Part shown: piece by piece, positions 8,977 through 18,003 of the stretch
Layout: every line of letters begins with the position of its first letter
Position numbering within the stretch: position 1 is the first letter of the stretch
From: Candidatus Zixiibacteriota bacterium
GTDB lineage: Bacteria; Zixibacteria; MSB-5A5; GN15; FEB-12
Direction of reading: 5' to 3'
DNA length: 64,000 nucleotides
Assembly: GCA_028289585.1 (NCBI GenBank)
Contig: JANQPI010000026.1
Span: forward strand, 434,001 to 498,000
Notes under the pieces: generated by a model
Told to the model about the DNA's origin: nothing
Seen by the model: only the letters and a program-made list of their open reading frames with translations
Database searches by the model: none
Translations under genes and position numbers: made by a program

Positions 8977-10167
8977 ATGGCTAGCGATACTCCCTTCATT
9001 CGGGTCAAGATTGAGTGCCCGATCTGTAAGACGATCAATGAGTTCGAGTTGCTTCGCGTCGGCGCCTATGTCGAAGAGGGGCGAGACACTGATTTCTCAC
9101 CGAAGAATATCAAGTGGCGGTATCCAAAATATCAGGCGTATCACCCGCTGGTCTTCTTTGTCGCCACCTGCGCCAATTGCCACTACTCTCGCGAGCTGAC
9201 TAACGACTACAAGGATTGGCGCAGCGACAACAAGTACCGGACGTTCAAGCTCAAGGCGCAGAAGGCAAAGCACCTCGAGGAACTTGCCAATGCGGATACC
9301 GTGGTTCGTTCGCTCGGAGAGCACGTAGATGTTCCTCGCTATCCGAACGAATCCGCGATCATCAAGTTGCATCTAGCAGTCTACAACGAACTCATGTACG
9401 AGTACTTCTCGCAGCTCGATCTGGGTCGCTTCTACCTGCGCATTGGCTGGCTCTTCCGGGAGCTGGAACGGGGTGACAATCCCAATGCTGCGATTCTCCG
9501 CACGCTGCTGACGGATCTGAGTGAAGAGGAGTCGCGACTCGGAGAAACGATTCGGCAGTTGGTTGAGCGACGCGATGCGTTTACGACCGCGCTGACCAAG
9601 CACTTCGAAACCGAGCCGATCCCAACCGATCTCCAGGCCCAGATGATGACCGGCGGTGAACTGCTGGGTGAATCTTCAACGGCCTTCGCACAGGCTGTCG
9701 ATACCGCTCGCAGTACATTCAGTGATTTGACCAAGCAGTACGAGACGTATCGCAACGGTCTCGTCGGCACGACCGATGGTTCGCTGGTCGCTCCGTTTGG
9801 TAAATGGTCGAGCTTTGATCAGTTCCTCCGCCATCTCCGGGAACGTTGGGATGGTATCGCTTTGAGTGAAACGGATGCCCTCCAACGTGCGATCTACCAT
9901 TACAAACGAGCGTTCGAAGACGGTCGTGATATCCAGCCGGGGAACCAGCAGATACAGGCCTCTTATCTGATCGCTGAACTGTCTCGACGGGTCGGAGATT
10001 ACGACCAGGCGAAACAGTACTTCACCAGCACGATTAAGAATGGCCAGGAGTTCATTTACCGGAATCGCGATGACAAGTCGCGTACGGCGTTGGCTCGGAA
10101 GATTCTTGAGCTAGCGGTTGAGCAGGGTCGCACCAATCTGGCCGCTGCGGAGCCAACTGCCGGGTAA
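8977..10167 (+). CDS. DUF2225 family protein with zinc-ribbon-like cysteines and TPR-like tail
   Basis: The 396-residue soluble protein starts with a cysteine-paired domain: CPIC near residues 14-17 and CANC near 70, with the block SPKNIKWRYPKYQAYHPLVF between them. This is characteristic of DUF2225. The paired cysteines suggest a metal site. The middle is helical, and the C-terminal part (YLIAELSRRVGDYDQAKQYF) resembles tetratricopeptide repeats. DUF2225 has no established biochemical role. Here the gene is embedded in the motility operon, between the DUF2802-like and first PilZ genes. Confidence 0.8.
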   Translation: MASDTPFIRVKIECPICKTINEFELLRVGAYVEEGRDTDFSPKNIKWRYPKYQAYHPLVFFVATCANCHYSRELTNDYKDWRSDNKYRTFKLKAQKAKHLEELANADTVVRSLGEHVDVPRYPNESAIIKLHLAVYNELMYEYFSQLDLGRFYLRIGWLFRELERGDNPNAAILRTLLTDLSEEESRLGETIRQLVERRDAFTTALTKHFETEPIPTDLQAQMMTGGELLGESSTAFAQAVDTARSTFSDLTKQYETYRNGLVGTTDGSLVAPFGKWSSFDQFLRHLRERWDGIALSETDALQRAIYHYKRAFEDGRDIQPGNQQIQASYLIAELSRRVGDYDQAKQYFTSTIKNGQEFIYRNRDDKSRTALARKILELAVEQGRTNLAAAEPTAG

Positions 10168-10170
10168 CTC

Positions 10171-10926
10171 ATGCCGGGCTCACGGGTACCGGCCCGCAAT
10201 CAACCGGAACTTCAGGCGTGGGAGAAGCTTCTGCTCTGTGTCGGGGATGGATCCGAAACTGGATACTACGAGGCGCGTATCGAAGATTTTGTTGCCGATG
10301 CCGTCGTCGTTACCGAACCGGAGATGGTCGGTGGATCGACTCGACTTCGCGAAGGAAGCGACGTCGTGGTTCGCCTGACTCGAGATGACGCGATCTATCA
10401 GTTCCGATCCCGCGTTCGTCGCTTGGGACACCGAGCCGATGGTCGTGTTGCTCTGCGTCGTCCCGAATTCATGGAGCGAGTGCAGCGTCGCCTGTTCGTC
10501 CGACTCGCGGTCACCGATCCGATTGATCTCGCACTTCTGCCGACTGATCAAGTTCCCTTCGACGCCGATGGCGCGTTGTGGCATACCAGTAAGCTGGTGA
10601 ATATCTCAGGGGGAGGGGCCGGACTGGTAACGACTGAGCCGGTCGAGATGAATTCGGTTATTGTTGTCAGGTCACCGTTGTTTGTTCGCATCGGTATCCC
10701 CGAGTACCTCATCGCTATGGTACGGCGTATGCAGCGGGCCGAACGCAAAGGGTTTCAGATTGGTCTGGAGTTCCTTGTTACCGACGAGCCGCGACCAACC
10801 GCACTGACCCCGCTCCGCGGATCATTACCCCGATTCCTCCTGCAGTTCACGGCAATTGAGCAGGAGAAGCTCGTGGCGTGGGTCTTCAATGAGCAGATCT
10901 CGTTGCGTCAGAAAGGGCTGCTGTAA
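10171..10926 (+). CDS. PilZ domain protein 1 (YcgR-like)
   Basis: PilZ domains bind cyclic-di-GMP; in YcgR-type proteins this brakes or retunes the flagellar motor. The 251-residue protein has an N-terminal beta-rich YcgR-N-like half, then a PilZ half with the binding pair RRLFVRLAV (RxxxR) near residues 108-116 and NISGGGAGL (N/DxSxxG) near 145-153. Both motifs look intact. The gene follows DUF2225 by 3 bases and precedes PilZ 2 by 1 base, so the PilZ proteins are made together with the export and sigma-28 genes. Confidence 0.85.
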   Translation: MPGSRVPARNQPELQAWEKLLLCVGDGSETGYYEARIEDFVADAVVVTEPEMVGGSTRLREGSDVVVRLTRDDAIYQFRSRVRRLGHRADGRVALRRPEFMERVQRRLFVRLAVTDPIDLALLPTDQVPFDADGALWHTSKLVNISGGGAGLVTTEPVEMNSVIVVRSPLFVRIGIPEYLIAMVRRMQRAERKGFQIGLEFLVTDEPRPTALTPLRGSLPRFLLQFTAIEQEKLVAWVFNEQISLRQKGLL

Positions 10927-10927
10927 T

Positions 10928-11710
10928 ATGGCCCCGTCGACGACAACAAAACCCACCCGTGCGGTTCCGGCGATTCGACTTGAACTCTCCGTCTTAGTCG
11001 GCCACGTCGTGTCAATCTACTCTGAGCAGTTTCCTGGTCAGGAGCTGCGGACACGTGTCTTGTCAGTCGCCGACCGTCTCCTCGCCATCGGTGCCGCCGG
11101 AGCCCAGCAGCATATCGACAACCTAATTAACAACCAGCCGGTCACGGTTCAGTTTCGTTACAAACAGCAGACGCTGTCGGTACGAGGCATTCTCAAGCGG
11201 CGCGATGGTGGTCGACTGTTTCTTGAACTCGATGATCTCGTCAGGCCGCTCGCGAAGCGCCGGTGGCTTCGTCATCCGATTCAGGAAACAGTTCGACTGG
11301 CCGCAGTACCGACCCAGTCGTACGGGCGCCGTCATCTCACCCGACTGCGCTGGCTGGAGACAACGACGCTCAATATGTCGGCCGGGGGGCTGTTGGTAAC
11401 GCTTCCGTCGTATCTGGAGCGCGACGTCGTTGTCCTCCTCAATGTCACAATCGATGCCGAACCGTTACCGGCCCTACTTCTCGGTCGGGTTCGTCATTGC
11501 TTTGCAATCAGCCCGACGACCTACCAGGCAGGCATTGAGTTTCTCACCGGGGAAGCGATTCAGAAGATGTTCCCGCGTGATCGTTTGCGCGATTTCCCTG
11601 CGGTCGTGCTCGAATACACTGAGTCAACGCGGGGAGAGCTGAACAACGTAATGCTGAAATTTGACATGGATGACTCATCATCTTCAGACAAGGAATCTCG
11701 TCATGGCTGA
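10928..11710 (+). CDS. PilZ domain protein 2
   Basis: This is the second PilZ protein, 260 residues from ATG 10928, one base after the previous stop. The N-terminal half resembles a flagellar-brake-type domain (LVGHVVSIYSEQFPGQELRT). The C-terminal PilZ half has the binding motif in the variant form KRRWLRHPI and the second motif NMSAGGLLV. It is probably a cyclic-di-GMP receptor acting on motility. Its last 8 bases overlap the start of PilZ 3. Confidence 0.82.
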   Translation: MAPSTTTKPTRAVPAIRLELSVLVGHVVSIYSEQFPGQELRTRVLSVADRLLAIGAAGAQQHIDNLINNQPVTVQFRYKQQTLSVRGILKRRDGGRLFLELDDLVRPLAKRRWLRHPIQETVRLAAVPTQSYGRRHLTRLRWLETTTLNMSAGGLLVTLPSYLERDVVVLLNVTIDAEPLPALLLGRVRHCFAISPTTYQAGIEFLTGEAIQKMFPRDRLRDFPAVVLEYTESTRGELNNVMLKFDMDDSSSSDKESRHG

Positions 11711-12218
11711 ACAGATTTCGGGTACCTCAATCAAAGCCGATCTCACACCGGCGACCAAGCTTCGTGCTCCCTTTCAGGTTGAGGAGGAAGATCGCCGCAA
11801 GTTTGTCCGGATTGATTTCGCCGCACCAGTGGCGATCCGACGGGTCAAAGATGCCGACGGCACCTGGACCGACCCGGCATTGTCCGCCCCGATTCACGGA
11901 ATGATCCTCAACCTCTCTGCTGGTGGTGTCCTGGTCGATACCGATGTGGCGCTGGCCGAAGGAGAGGTCGTGCTTCTCTACATGACAGTACAGGACAATG
12001 CGCCGCTCAATGACATCTTAGGCGTCGTTAAGCGGGTTGATATCGATCCGGATGGTTGTCTCGTGGGCGTCGAATTCTCCTGTCGCGATCGACTGACGGA
12101 TCGACTCTCCCACGCCGAAATCGAACTGTTGCCGCCGGCTGCCGATACGTTTGTCGCCGTGATCACGACCGTTCTGGAATCATATCTGGAACCGCCCACC
12201 GAGGCGAAACGAGGCTAG
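11703..12218 (+). CDS. PilZ domain protein 3
   Basis: The third consecutive PilZ protein has 171 residues from ATG 11703, with AAGGA about 7 bases upstream. It is essentially a lone PilZ domain: DRRKFVRIDF supplies the RxxxR motif and NLSAGGVLVDT the second motif. It lacks the N-terminal YcgR-N-like half seen in the first two and may act as a single-domain receptor or partner. It overlaps PilZ 2 by 8 bases, and the next gene starts 1 base after its stop. Confidence 0.84.
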   Translation: MAEQISGTSIKADLTPATKLRAPFQVEEEDRRKFVRIDFAAPVAIRRVKDADGTWTDPALSAPIHGMILNLSAGGVLVDTDVALAEGEVVLLYMTVQDNAPLNDILGVVKRVDIDPDGCLVGVEFSCRDRLTDRLSHAEIELLPPAADTFVAVITTVLESYLEPPTEAKRG

Positions 12219-12219
12219 C

Positions 12220-12789
12220 ATGTACCGTCTGATCGTTGCGCTGGGATGCCTTGTAGGGACTGCTTCAGTCGGTGCGACTGACGTTGCACTGGTCGTTCAG
12301 CAAAAGCCCGTTGCCTGGGCCGATGCCGCCTTGGCCAACCAGCTTGAAATCGCTGTCGCCACCCAGACCGACTGGACGCTTCATACCTTACCCACGCCGT
12401 CTGTTCCGATGGCAAAGATGTTTACCGACGACTGGGTTGGGCTCGGTCGCGAGTCCGGAGCACGTTACACGGTTGTTGTCCATATCGAGGAAACATCGCT
12501 GGAGCGTCGCAAGACTTTTAACATCCCGCTGGTTGGGCAGAAGTGGGAATTGATGGCGCAATTCGATGGTGTCGTGCGCGTCATTGACCTGGAGCGCGGA
12601 CGTGACCTTTTGGTAGAGGTTATTGAGTACGCACTTCCCCTTCGGAAAGTTGTCCAGTCGTCAGCCGATGACAATGTACACGATCCCGATCTCCACCTGA
12701 CGCCACGTCAGAAACAGCAGGCCTGCCGTCATTTGGAAACGCAATTTGCCGCCCAGCTCGTTTCCCGTCTCGAGGAGGTCATGCGATGA
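12220..12789 (+). CDS. Secreted protein of the motility operon, unknown function
   Basis: The 189-residue protein has a short signal peptide (MYRLIVALGCLVGTASVGAT), so it is probably periplasmic. The body mixes beta strands and helices, including RYTVVVHIEETSLERRKTF and a strand region WELMAQFDGVVRVIDLERGR. It recalls periplasmic proteins that assemble around secretion or flagellar basal structures (CsgG/FlgT style), but the resemblance is too weak to name it. It follows PilZ 3 by one base and overlaps the next gene by 4. Confidence 0.65.
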   Translation: MYRLIVALGCLVGTASVGATDVALVVQQKPVAWADAALANQLEIAVATQTDWTLHTLPTPSVPMAKMFTDDWVGLGRESGARYTVVVHIEETSLERRKTFNIPLVGQKWELMAQFDGVVRVIDLERGRDLLVEVIEYALPLRKVVQSSADDNVHDPDLHLTPRQKQQACRHLETQFAAQLVSRLEEVMR

Positions 12790-13172
12790 CACCGACGCCC
12801 GATTCGTTTCTGCCGGAGGACAATCTTCCTGAACTCGTTACCGAGGTAGAGCAGCTCAACGATGAGCTACGGTCGATGGCCTTGTCGCTCGCGTTGTACC
12901 TTGCCAAGGCGAAGTCAGATGGACATGACGAGCAGTTTGCTCATCTCGAACCGGAACTCATTCGTCTGGTCAACGCTGCGGTCGCGATCGTTCGCGAAGT
13001 GTCTGCCCTGCTCCAGGCGGCCAAGAACATGGAAGCGCTGGCCTATGATGAGCCCTCCGGCGACCACCATGGGGGCGCCTTGGCAGCCCAACTGGGAGAT
13101 GTACTCAACCAGTGCACGTCGATCAGCGAGCAGCTGGCAAGTGTTCGGACCCGACAGGCAGAGGCAGAATGA
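12786..13172 (+). CDS. Small helical protein, unknown function
   Basis: This 128-residue, acidic and almost entirely helical protein has heptad-like segments (LVTEVEQLNDELRSMALSLA and AAVAIVREVSALLQAAKNME) suggesting a coiled-coil or helical bundle. Size and character would suit a flagellar chaperone (FlgN/FliT type) or a chemotaxis-like partner, but no motif decides. It overlaps the secreted protein gene by 4 bases (ATGA). A 68-base gap with a small inverted repeat (CCGCACGTAGCGG) separates it from the receiver genes. Confidence 0.6.
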   Translation: MTPTPDSFLPEDNLPELVTEVEQLNDELRSMALSLALYLAKAKSDGHDEQFAHLEPELIRLVNAAVAIVREVSALLQAAKNMEALAYDEPSGDHHGGALAAQLGDVLNQCTSISEQLASVRTRQAEAE

Positions 13173-13240
13173 TCAAGAACCGAATAAACATGGACGATAC
13201 TTATCCTAAAAACCGCACGTAGCGGTCTCGGGAGAATGTA

Positions 13241-13684
13241 ATGAACCATTCCGGAATAACCGGGCTCACCACGCTCGCCCAGCTTGCCGAAGCACACGGT
13301 CGACGATTCCATCTGTTGATCGTCGACGACGAACCGTGGGTGCGCGATGCCTTTCGCGAGTTTGCCGAACTTTCTGAGGCGGTAACAGTCGATATCGCGT
13401 CGTGCGGTAATGAGGCTGTCGAGTCAGTGCGATCGACAGAGTACGACTTGATCACGGTCGATCTCATCATGCCGGATATCTCCGGACTTGAAGCGATCGC
13501 AGAGTTCAAGGCGATTCGTCCCAAAACACCGATCATGATTATCACCGGTAACGCGACCGAGAAGCTTATTCGCGAAGCCGGAGTTCAAGGTGCGGCCCGG
13601 GTACTGCACAAGCCGGTCGCGTTGGAGACGTTTGTCAGCGCTGTGGCTTCGATGCTGGGGCGCTACTATGGAATGAACGTATGA
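13241..13684 (+). CDS. Stand-alone response regulator receiver 1
   Basis: The 147-residue protein is a receiver domain with no output domain. The acidic pocket is D29-D30, the phosphoacceptor is D74 (TVDLIMPD), the switch residue is T102 and the conserved lysine is K124 (HKP). A 23-residue N-terminal extension precedes the domain. It probably acts CheY-like, by protein contact, in motility or operon control. Its end overlaps the second receiver by 4 bases (ATGA), so the two are translated together. Confidence 0.88.
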   Translation: MNHSGITGLTTLAQLAEAHGRRFHLLIVDDEPWVRDAFREFAELSEAVTVDIASCGNEAVESVRSTEYDLITVDLIMPDISGLEAIAEFKAIRPKTPIMIITGNATEKLIREAGVQGAARVLHKPVALETFVSAVASMLGRYYGMNV

Positions 13685-14100
13685 GTGCAACGCGTGACGA
13701 TCGTCTAACGGCCGATATCCTCGTCGTCGATGACGAGGCGGTCATGCGTGATCTGGTCGCGAAGATTCTGACGCGAGCCGGCTTTGCTGTGAGCACTGCT
13801 GTCGATGGACCGAGCGCACTCGCGCACCTTGAACAATCGGCCGTCGACTTGGTCATCTCCGATGTCAAAATGCCGGGCATGACGGGCTTTGACCTCCTCA
13901 CCGCAATCAAACGGGAGCGTCCTGAAATTCTGGTCATCATGATGACTGCCTACGGCGACCTGTATACGGTGAAAGATGCCATGCTGTTAGGCGCGGATGA
14001 ATACATTACGAAACCCTTTAAGAGCCACGAACTGGCCTTGATTGTCGAGCGGGCGCTCTGGCGGCGGCGGGCAAATCAACCGGTACCGGCATCAGAATAG
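13681..14100 (+). CDS. Stand-alone response regulator receiver 2
   Basis: The 139-residue CheY-like receiver domain has acidic pair D17-D18, phosphoacceptor D61 (ISDVKMPGMTGFD), switch T89 and K111 (KPF). All catalytic positions are present, and there is no DNA-binding or enzymatic output domain. It overlaps receiver 1 by 4 bases; two adjacent stand-alone receivers could form a phosphorelay or act as phosphate sink and signal. The partner kinase is not in this window. Confidence 0.88.
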   Translation: MSATRDDRLTADILVVDDEAVMRDLVAKILTRAGFAVSTAVDGPSALAHLEQSAVDLVISDVKMPGMTGFDLLTAIKRERPEILVIMMTAYGDLYTVKDAMLLGADEYITKPFKSHELALIVERALWRRRANQPVPASE

Positions 14101-14104
14101 TTCT

Positions 14105-15523
14105 ATGAGCACCGCTACGGCTACTGACCAGCAGCGTATTAAGGTCGTCATTGCTAAAGATGGCATGTCGGCATCGGTGCTGGTAAGGAAGCCGACCGGT
14201 GACGAAACGACCACTGCCCAGCAGATTCTTGACGAGCTGACGGCGGCAGGCGTGATCGAGGGGATCGACCACCAACGTATCCAACTCGTGATCGACCAGG
14301 AGGAATTTGGCGTCCCGGTGAAAGTCGCCGAGGGCGTGGCACCATCGCGAGGAGAATCGAGTCAGTTCGATTTCGTCTATCGCGAACGCCACGATCATCG
14401 TCCGACTCAGGATGAAGACGGTCGTATCGACTACCGCGAAATGAACTTCATCAAGAACACCGAGGCCGGTCAGGTCCTGGTGCTTAAGACCCCACCTACG
14501 ATGGGTGAGTCGGGAATAACGGTATTGGGCAAAGTGCTGCCCGGACTGCCCGGTCGCGATGTACCGCTTAACCCCGGTGCTAACACGGAGATAACCGAAG
14601 ACGGCTTGTCGCTGGTGGCAACCGCGGGCGGTGTCGTTCAGGAGACGATGGGTAAGGTGTCGGTTAAGAACCTCATTACAATCGCCTCCGATGTCGATCA
14701 CACGACCGGAAACATCGATTGCCGAGGTTCCTGCCGGATTAAAGGGACAATTCGTGCCGGATACACGGTGACGGTCGATGGCGACCTGGAAGTATCAGGA
14801 AGTGTCGAGGATGCGGTGGTCACCGTTGGAGGTTCGGCGTTAATCTCGGGTGGTTTCTACGGCAAGGGTGACGGTATCCTCAAAGCAGAGGGGGATATCG
14901 CCGTCAAATTCGCCGAAGGTCAGAAGATTGTCGCCGGCGGATCGGTAATCGCGGGCCATGAATTGATCGGCTGTCAGGTAACTGCGAAGGATCGAGTCGT
15001 TGTCCGGGCCCGCGGCGGTAAGATTGTCGGCGGGGATGTCCGGGCCGGAAACATAGTGCGGGCTTCAGTTGTGGGGTCGAACACCGGCACCCGTACGCAG
15101 ATTGGCATCGCCGTCGACCCGTCGGTCATCAAGCGGATGCAGGAGATCGAACGAGAGGAAGAGCGCCTGGGTGAGGATGACGCTCGCGTCAAAGAGGCCC
15201 TGATTGAGCTCTTTAAGCTCGAAGTCGATAATCAGCTGCCACCGGAGAAACGTGACGTTATGCGGCAGTTGAAGTCATTTCGGGAATCGATTCCCGAAGC
15301 CCTTCAGGAACTACAGATTGAACGCAAAGAGCTTCAGGAGAAACTCGACGAGATCCGGAAGTCGCGGGTCCTGGTAGAGCAAACGGTCTATGCGGGGACG
15401 CGGGCGATCTTCGGTGTCGTCTATCGTGAGATCGATCAGGACCTACAGGCCTGTCGTTTGTCTCTTGAAGGAAATCAAATTCTCGTTTCCGAGCTCACCA
15501 AGTCCGACACCGGCGATGCGTAG
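14105..15523 (+). CDS. FapA / DUF342 family polymer-binding protein
   Basis: The 472-residue protein has an N-terminal helical region, a central glycine- and valine-rich beta-helix (DGDLEVSGSVEDAVVTVGGS, GGSVIAGHELIGCQVTAKDR), and a C-terminal coiled coil rich in E, K and L. This is the layout of DUF342/FapA proteins; in Vibrio the family member is needed for polar flagellar function and interacts with the signalling machinery. ATG 14105 is 4 bases after the receiver stop. It ends the plus-strand operon, facing the next gene tail to tail across 3 bases. Confidence 0.85.
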   Translation: MSTATATDQQRIKVVIAKDGMSASVLVRKPTGDETTTAQQILDELTAAGVIEGIDHQRIQLVIDQEEFGVPVKVAEGVAPSRGESSQFDFVYRERHDHRPTQDEDGRIDYREMNFIKNTEAGQVLVLKTPPTMGESGITVLGKVLPGLPGRDVPLNPGANTEITEDGLSLVATAGGVVQETMGKVSVKNLITIASDVDHTTGNIDCRGSCRIKGTIRAGYTVTVDGDLEVSGSVEDAVVTVGGSALISGGFYGKGDGILKAEGDIAVKFAEGQKIVAGGSVIAGHELIGCQVTAKDRVVVRARGGKIVGGDVRAGNIVRASVVGSNTGTRTQIGIAVDPSVIKRMQEIEREEERLGEDDARVKEALIELFKLEVDNQLPPEKRDVMRQLKSFRESIPEALQELQIERKELQEKLDEIRKSRVLVEQTVYAGTRAIFGVVYREIDQDLQACRLSLEGNQILVSELTKSDTGDA

Positions 15524-15526
15524 TTG

Positions 15527-16651
15527 CTAACTGCGGGACTTGAGTGGTAGCGCATCCGACGGTTCGGTCTGTGTATTGTCTACGGAACTCGTCGTATCAG
15601 CCTCAGTATCATTGGAACTCGTCAGATCAACTCCCGGTCCGGCAAGCGCCAATCCCACGGCTCCCAGCATCAGGGCGAGATAGAACGTCAGAAAGCGCCA
15701 AATTGACGTCAAGACAGGCATGACGGCAATCGGAAGAACGGCTCCGAAGACAACGTAGAAGACAACCTCTGCACCCCCGACTGCTCCTGGGGTGGGGATA
15801 AGTGTCATCGAGCCAAAGATCAGCCAATGCAGTAGTGAGTAGAGTGGCCAGTCGGTCGCCAGGCCAAGTCCGAGGATGAGGGCGTTGACCGATGCGTACC
15901 GCATGCCCCAACCGAGCGCGGCACAGAACGACCCGAAGGCGAAGGCGCCTTTGCCATTTTTCCAGGCGAAGCTGATCGCAGCCGCCAGATCATGGCGGTA
16001 GGCATGCCACCGTTCCTTGAGGGATTTAGGTCGATCGGTAGTTTCGGTTGGTATCTCGTTCGTTTTGCGACGGGTTAGTACCCAACGAACGCCAACAGCA
16101 AGCAGGATGACGCCAAGGGCGATGGCCAGGGCGATTGGCCAGCGAGCCAGGAGCTGTTGGCCGACATCGGCGATATGCGGATTCGTCCAGGCTTTGGTCA
16201 GGATGATGGTGGCGGGAACGACTCCCAAAACGAAGACCAGATCCTCAACTGAACCGACGACCATCATGAGTGTCGCACGTCCGGGAGAGAGACCACACTT
16301 ATACAGGTAATAGAGTTTTGCATAACCGCCGCCGAAGGCTGTCGGTGTGACTGCTCCACCAAGTTCATTGATGGCGACAGCGCGAAGGGCCTGGCCAGGT
16401 CGCAGCGGATTGCCGAAAACACGGCTCCAGACGAAAATCCGAGCCGCATGGGCGAGATGAGGAATGAGGACCATGACACCGGCGGCGATTAACCAGCCGG
16501 GTTTGATGCGGGCGACGGAGTCGAGAAGCTCTGGTTGTGTCGCGAGGATGACATAGACGAGGTGTGCGAGCAGACCAAGGGGAACGGCAATAAAGGCACC
16601 GCGAATGAGGCGTCTTATCGTCTGCCCATTAAACGTCGTCAGTTTCGGCAT
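15527..16651 (-). CDS. LPG-synthase-type flippase-like integral membrane protein
   Basis: The 374-residue protein has about eight hydrophobic helices and the family features of the lysylphosphatidylglycerol synthase TM region (UPF0104). These include NELGGAVTPTAFGGGYAKLY and the C-terminal LIPTPGAVGGAEVVFYVVFG. Members without a synthetase domain are often linked to glycolipid or polysaccharide export. It lies 3 bases after a GT4 glycosyltransferase on the same strand, which supports a role in handling a lipid-linked glycan. The C-terminal tail is low-complexity and hydrophilic. Confidence 0.85.
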   Translation of the reverse strand: MPKLTTFNGQTIRRLIRGAFIAVPLGLLAHLVYVILATQPELLDSVARIKPGWLIAAGVMVLIPHLAHAARIFVWSRVFGNPLRPGQALRAVAINELGGAVTPTAFGGGYAKLYYLYKCGLSPGRATLMMVVGSVEDLVFVLGVVPATIILTKAWTNPHIADVGQQLLARWPIALAIALGVILLAVGVRWVLTRRKTNEIPTETTDRPKSLKERWHAYRHDLAAAISFAWKNGKGAFAFGSFCAALGWGMRYASVNALILGLGLATDWPLYSLLHWLIFGSMTLIPTPGAVGGAEVVFYVVFGAVLPIAVMPVLTSIWRFLTFYLALMLGAVGLALAGPGVDLTSSNDTEADTTSSVDNTQTEPSDALPLKSRS

Positions 16652-16654
16652 TGG

Positions 16655-17938
16655 CTACAGTCTCAGGCGTCGCTCGTGAGCCATCTCTTGAAACAGATGA
16701 TCGAAGATCTCCGTGTACGTTGTTGCGATCCGTTCCATCGAATACGTCTTATACGTGAATTCGCGTATCTGTTGCGCGAGCTCGGGCGTGCGGCGTCGTT
16801 GGTCAACAACTGAGGTGATCGCTGCGTGTATCGCTCGCGGATCGTCGTGATCCACCAGCAGTCCGTTGGCCCCGTCCGTCACCGCATCTGTAATCCCCTC
16901 TAAACGCGAGGCGACCACGGGCAGACCCCGGGCCGATGCTTCGAGCACGACAATGCCGAATCCTTCCATATCGCCCAGCACAGGCTGGTTCGGAACGACC
17001 ATCACGTCAGCTATCGAGTAGAGGAGATTCCGAACTTCTTCGGAAACGTTATTGAGGTAGATGACGCGCGGATGGTTTGAGGCAAGCGTAACGAGGTGAT
17101 CATGACAGGTATGGCATCCGCACGCGATCTGCAATCGCTTGTAGCGCTCTTTGGACAATAGTCCTCGAGCTGTTCTGAGCCAGCGCGGGGGGGTAGGTCG
17201 TGGTCCGGCAACGACGTAGACATAATCATCATCAAACAACGGAAAGGTCGTCTCGATAAAGTGAGCGAATCCTTTGCGAACTACTGGACGGCCTAGTGAA
17301 AAAAGCACTTTGCGGTTTCGTAAATCGAAACCGGTCAGGGCTTCCAGGCGGTCAAACGTTTCAGCGTTACGGAGCGGAAGCTCGGGCACCTCTTCGGCGA
17401 CGTTTGGGACAACCGTGATTCGGGTGGGATCGGCACCACGACTGCTTGCCTGCTCCGCTGTTGCCCGGCTGACACACACAAGATGATCGACGCGCGTGAG
17501 CATTCGTCGAACCAGCGCCTGATACGGCGCCAGCGGCGCAATCATGTCAAGACCATGGACCGTGGCTACGATCCTGTTGCGCGTACGGCCGTAAGCTATC
17601 GTTCCGATCAACCCGGAGATGGTAGCGTCACAGTAAACAACACTGGCATCTGCCCGACTCGGGTGTACCGCCCACTCGCTTGCCTTCCGTAAGAGGTGGA
17701 GAGGGAGATGTGCGTAATCGAAGCGGGCCAAATCGAACTGGCCTTGGAGGGCGTTGTACAGTCGAGCTGAGGCACGCTGAATTCCGCCGACGGGGTTCGT
17801 ATGGTTTTGGGAAATGAAGGTGACGCGCTGGTGGCGGGTTCGAGAAGCAAGAACCGGGGCCGCTTCTACCGTTGCCTCGCCACCGTAGGCGAACGCTTCG
17901 GCATCGGCGACTTGAGGCGTAAGGGTCTTATACGGCAA
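16655..17938 (-). CDS. Glycosyltransferase family 4
   Basis: The 427-residue GT-B enzyme has the N-terminal glycine-rich turn TNPVGGIQRASARLY and the donor-binding C-domain features KVLFSLGRPVVRKGFAHFIE and GFGIVVLEASARGLPVVASR. The EX7E-type region sits around MEGFGIVVLE, and a C-terminal helix returns to the N-domain. The likely start is TTG 17938, preceded by AAGGATG; an ATG in the leader leads to an early stop in another frame. It should transfer a nucleotide-activated sugar; the acceptor is unknown. It is in an operon with the downstream LPG-synthase-type membrane protein. Confidence 0.88.
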   Translation of the reverse strand: MPYKTLTPQVADAEAFAYGGEATVEAAPVLASRTRHQRVTFISQNHTNPVGGIQRASARLYNALQGQFDLARFDYAHLPLHLLRKASEWAVHPSRADASVVYCDATISGLIGTIAYGRTRNRIVATVHGLDMIAPLAPYQALVRRMLTRVDHLVCVSRATAEQASSRGADPTRITVVPNVAEEVPELPLRNAETFDRLEALTGFDLRNRKVLFSLGRPVVRKGFAHFIETTFPLFDDDYVYVVAGPRPTPPRWLRTARGLLSKERYKRLQIACGCHTCHDHLVTLASNHPRVIYLNNVSEEVRNLLYSIADVMVVPNQPVLGDMEGFGIVVLEASARGLPVVASRLEGITDAVTDGANGLLVDHDDPRAIHAAITSVVDQRRRTPELAQQIREFTYKTYSMERIATTYTEIFDHLFQEMAHERRLRL

Positions 17939-18003
17939 AATCCATCCTTAGACTCTGACCGGTAGAATCAAGCAGGTAACAACACGACTGCTTCGAACCG
18001 GTG

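Noticed and set aside
14018-14701. 227-codon minus-strand frame opposite the FapA gene
   Set aside because: It is antisense to a convincing DUF342 gene with no ribosome site or recognisable domain.
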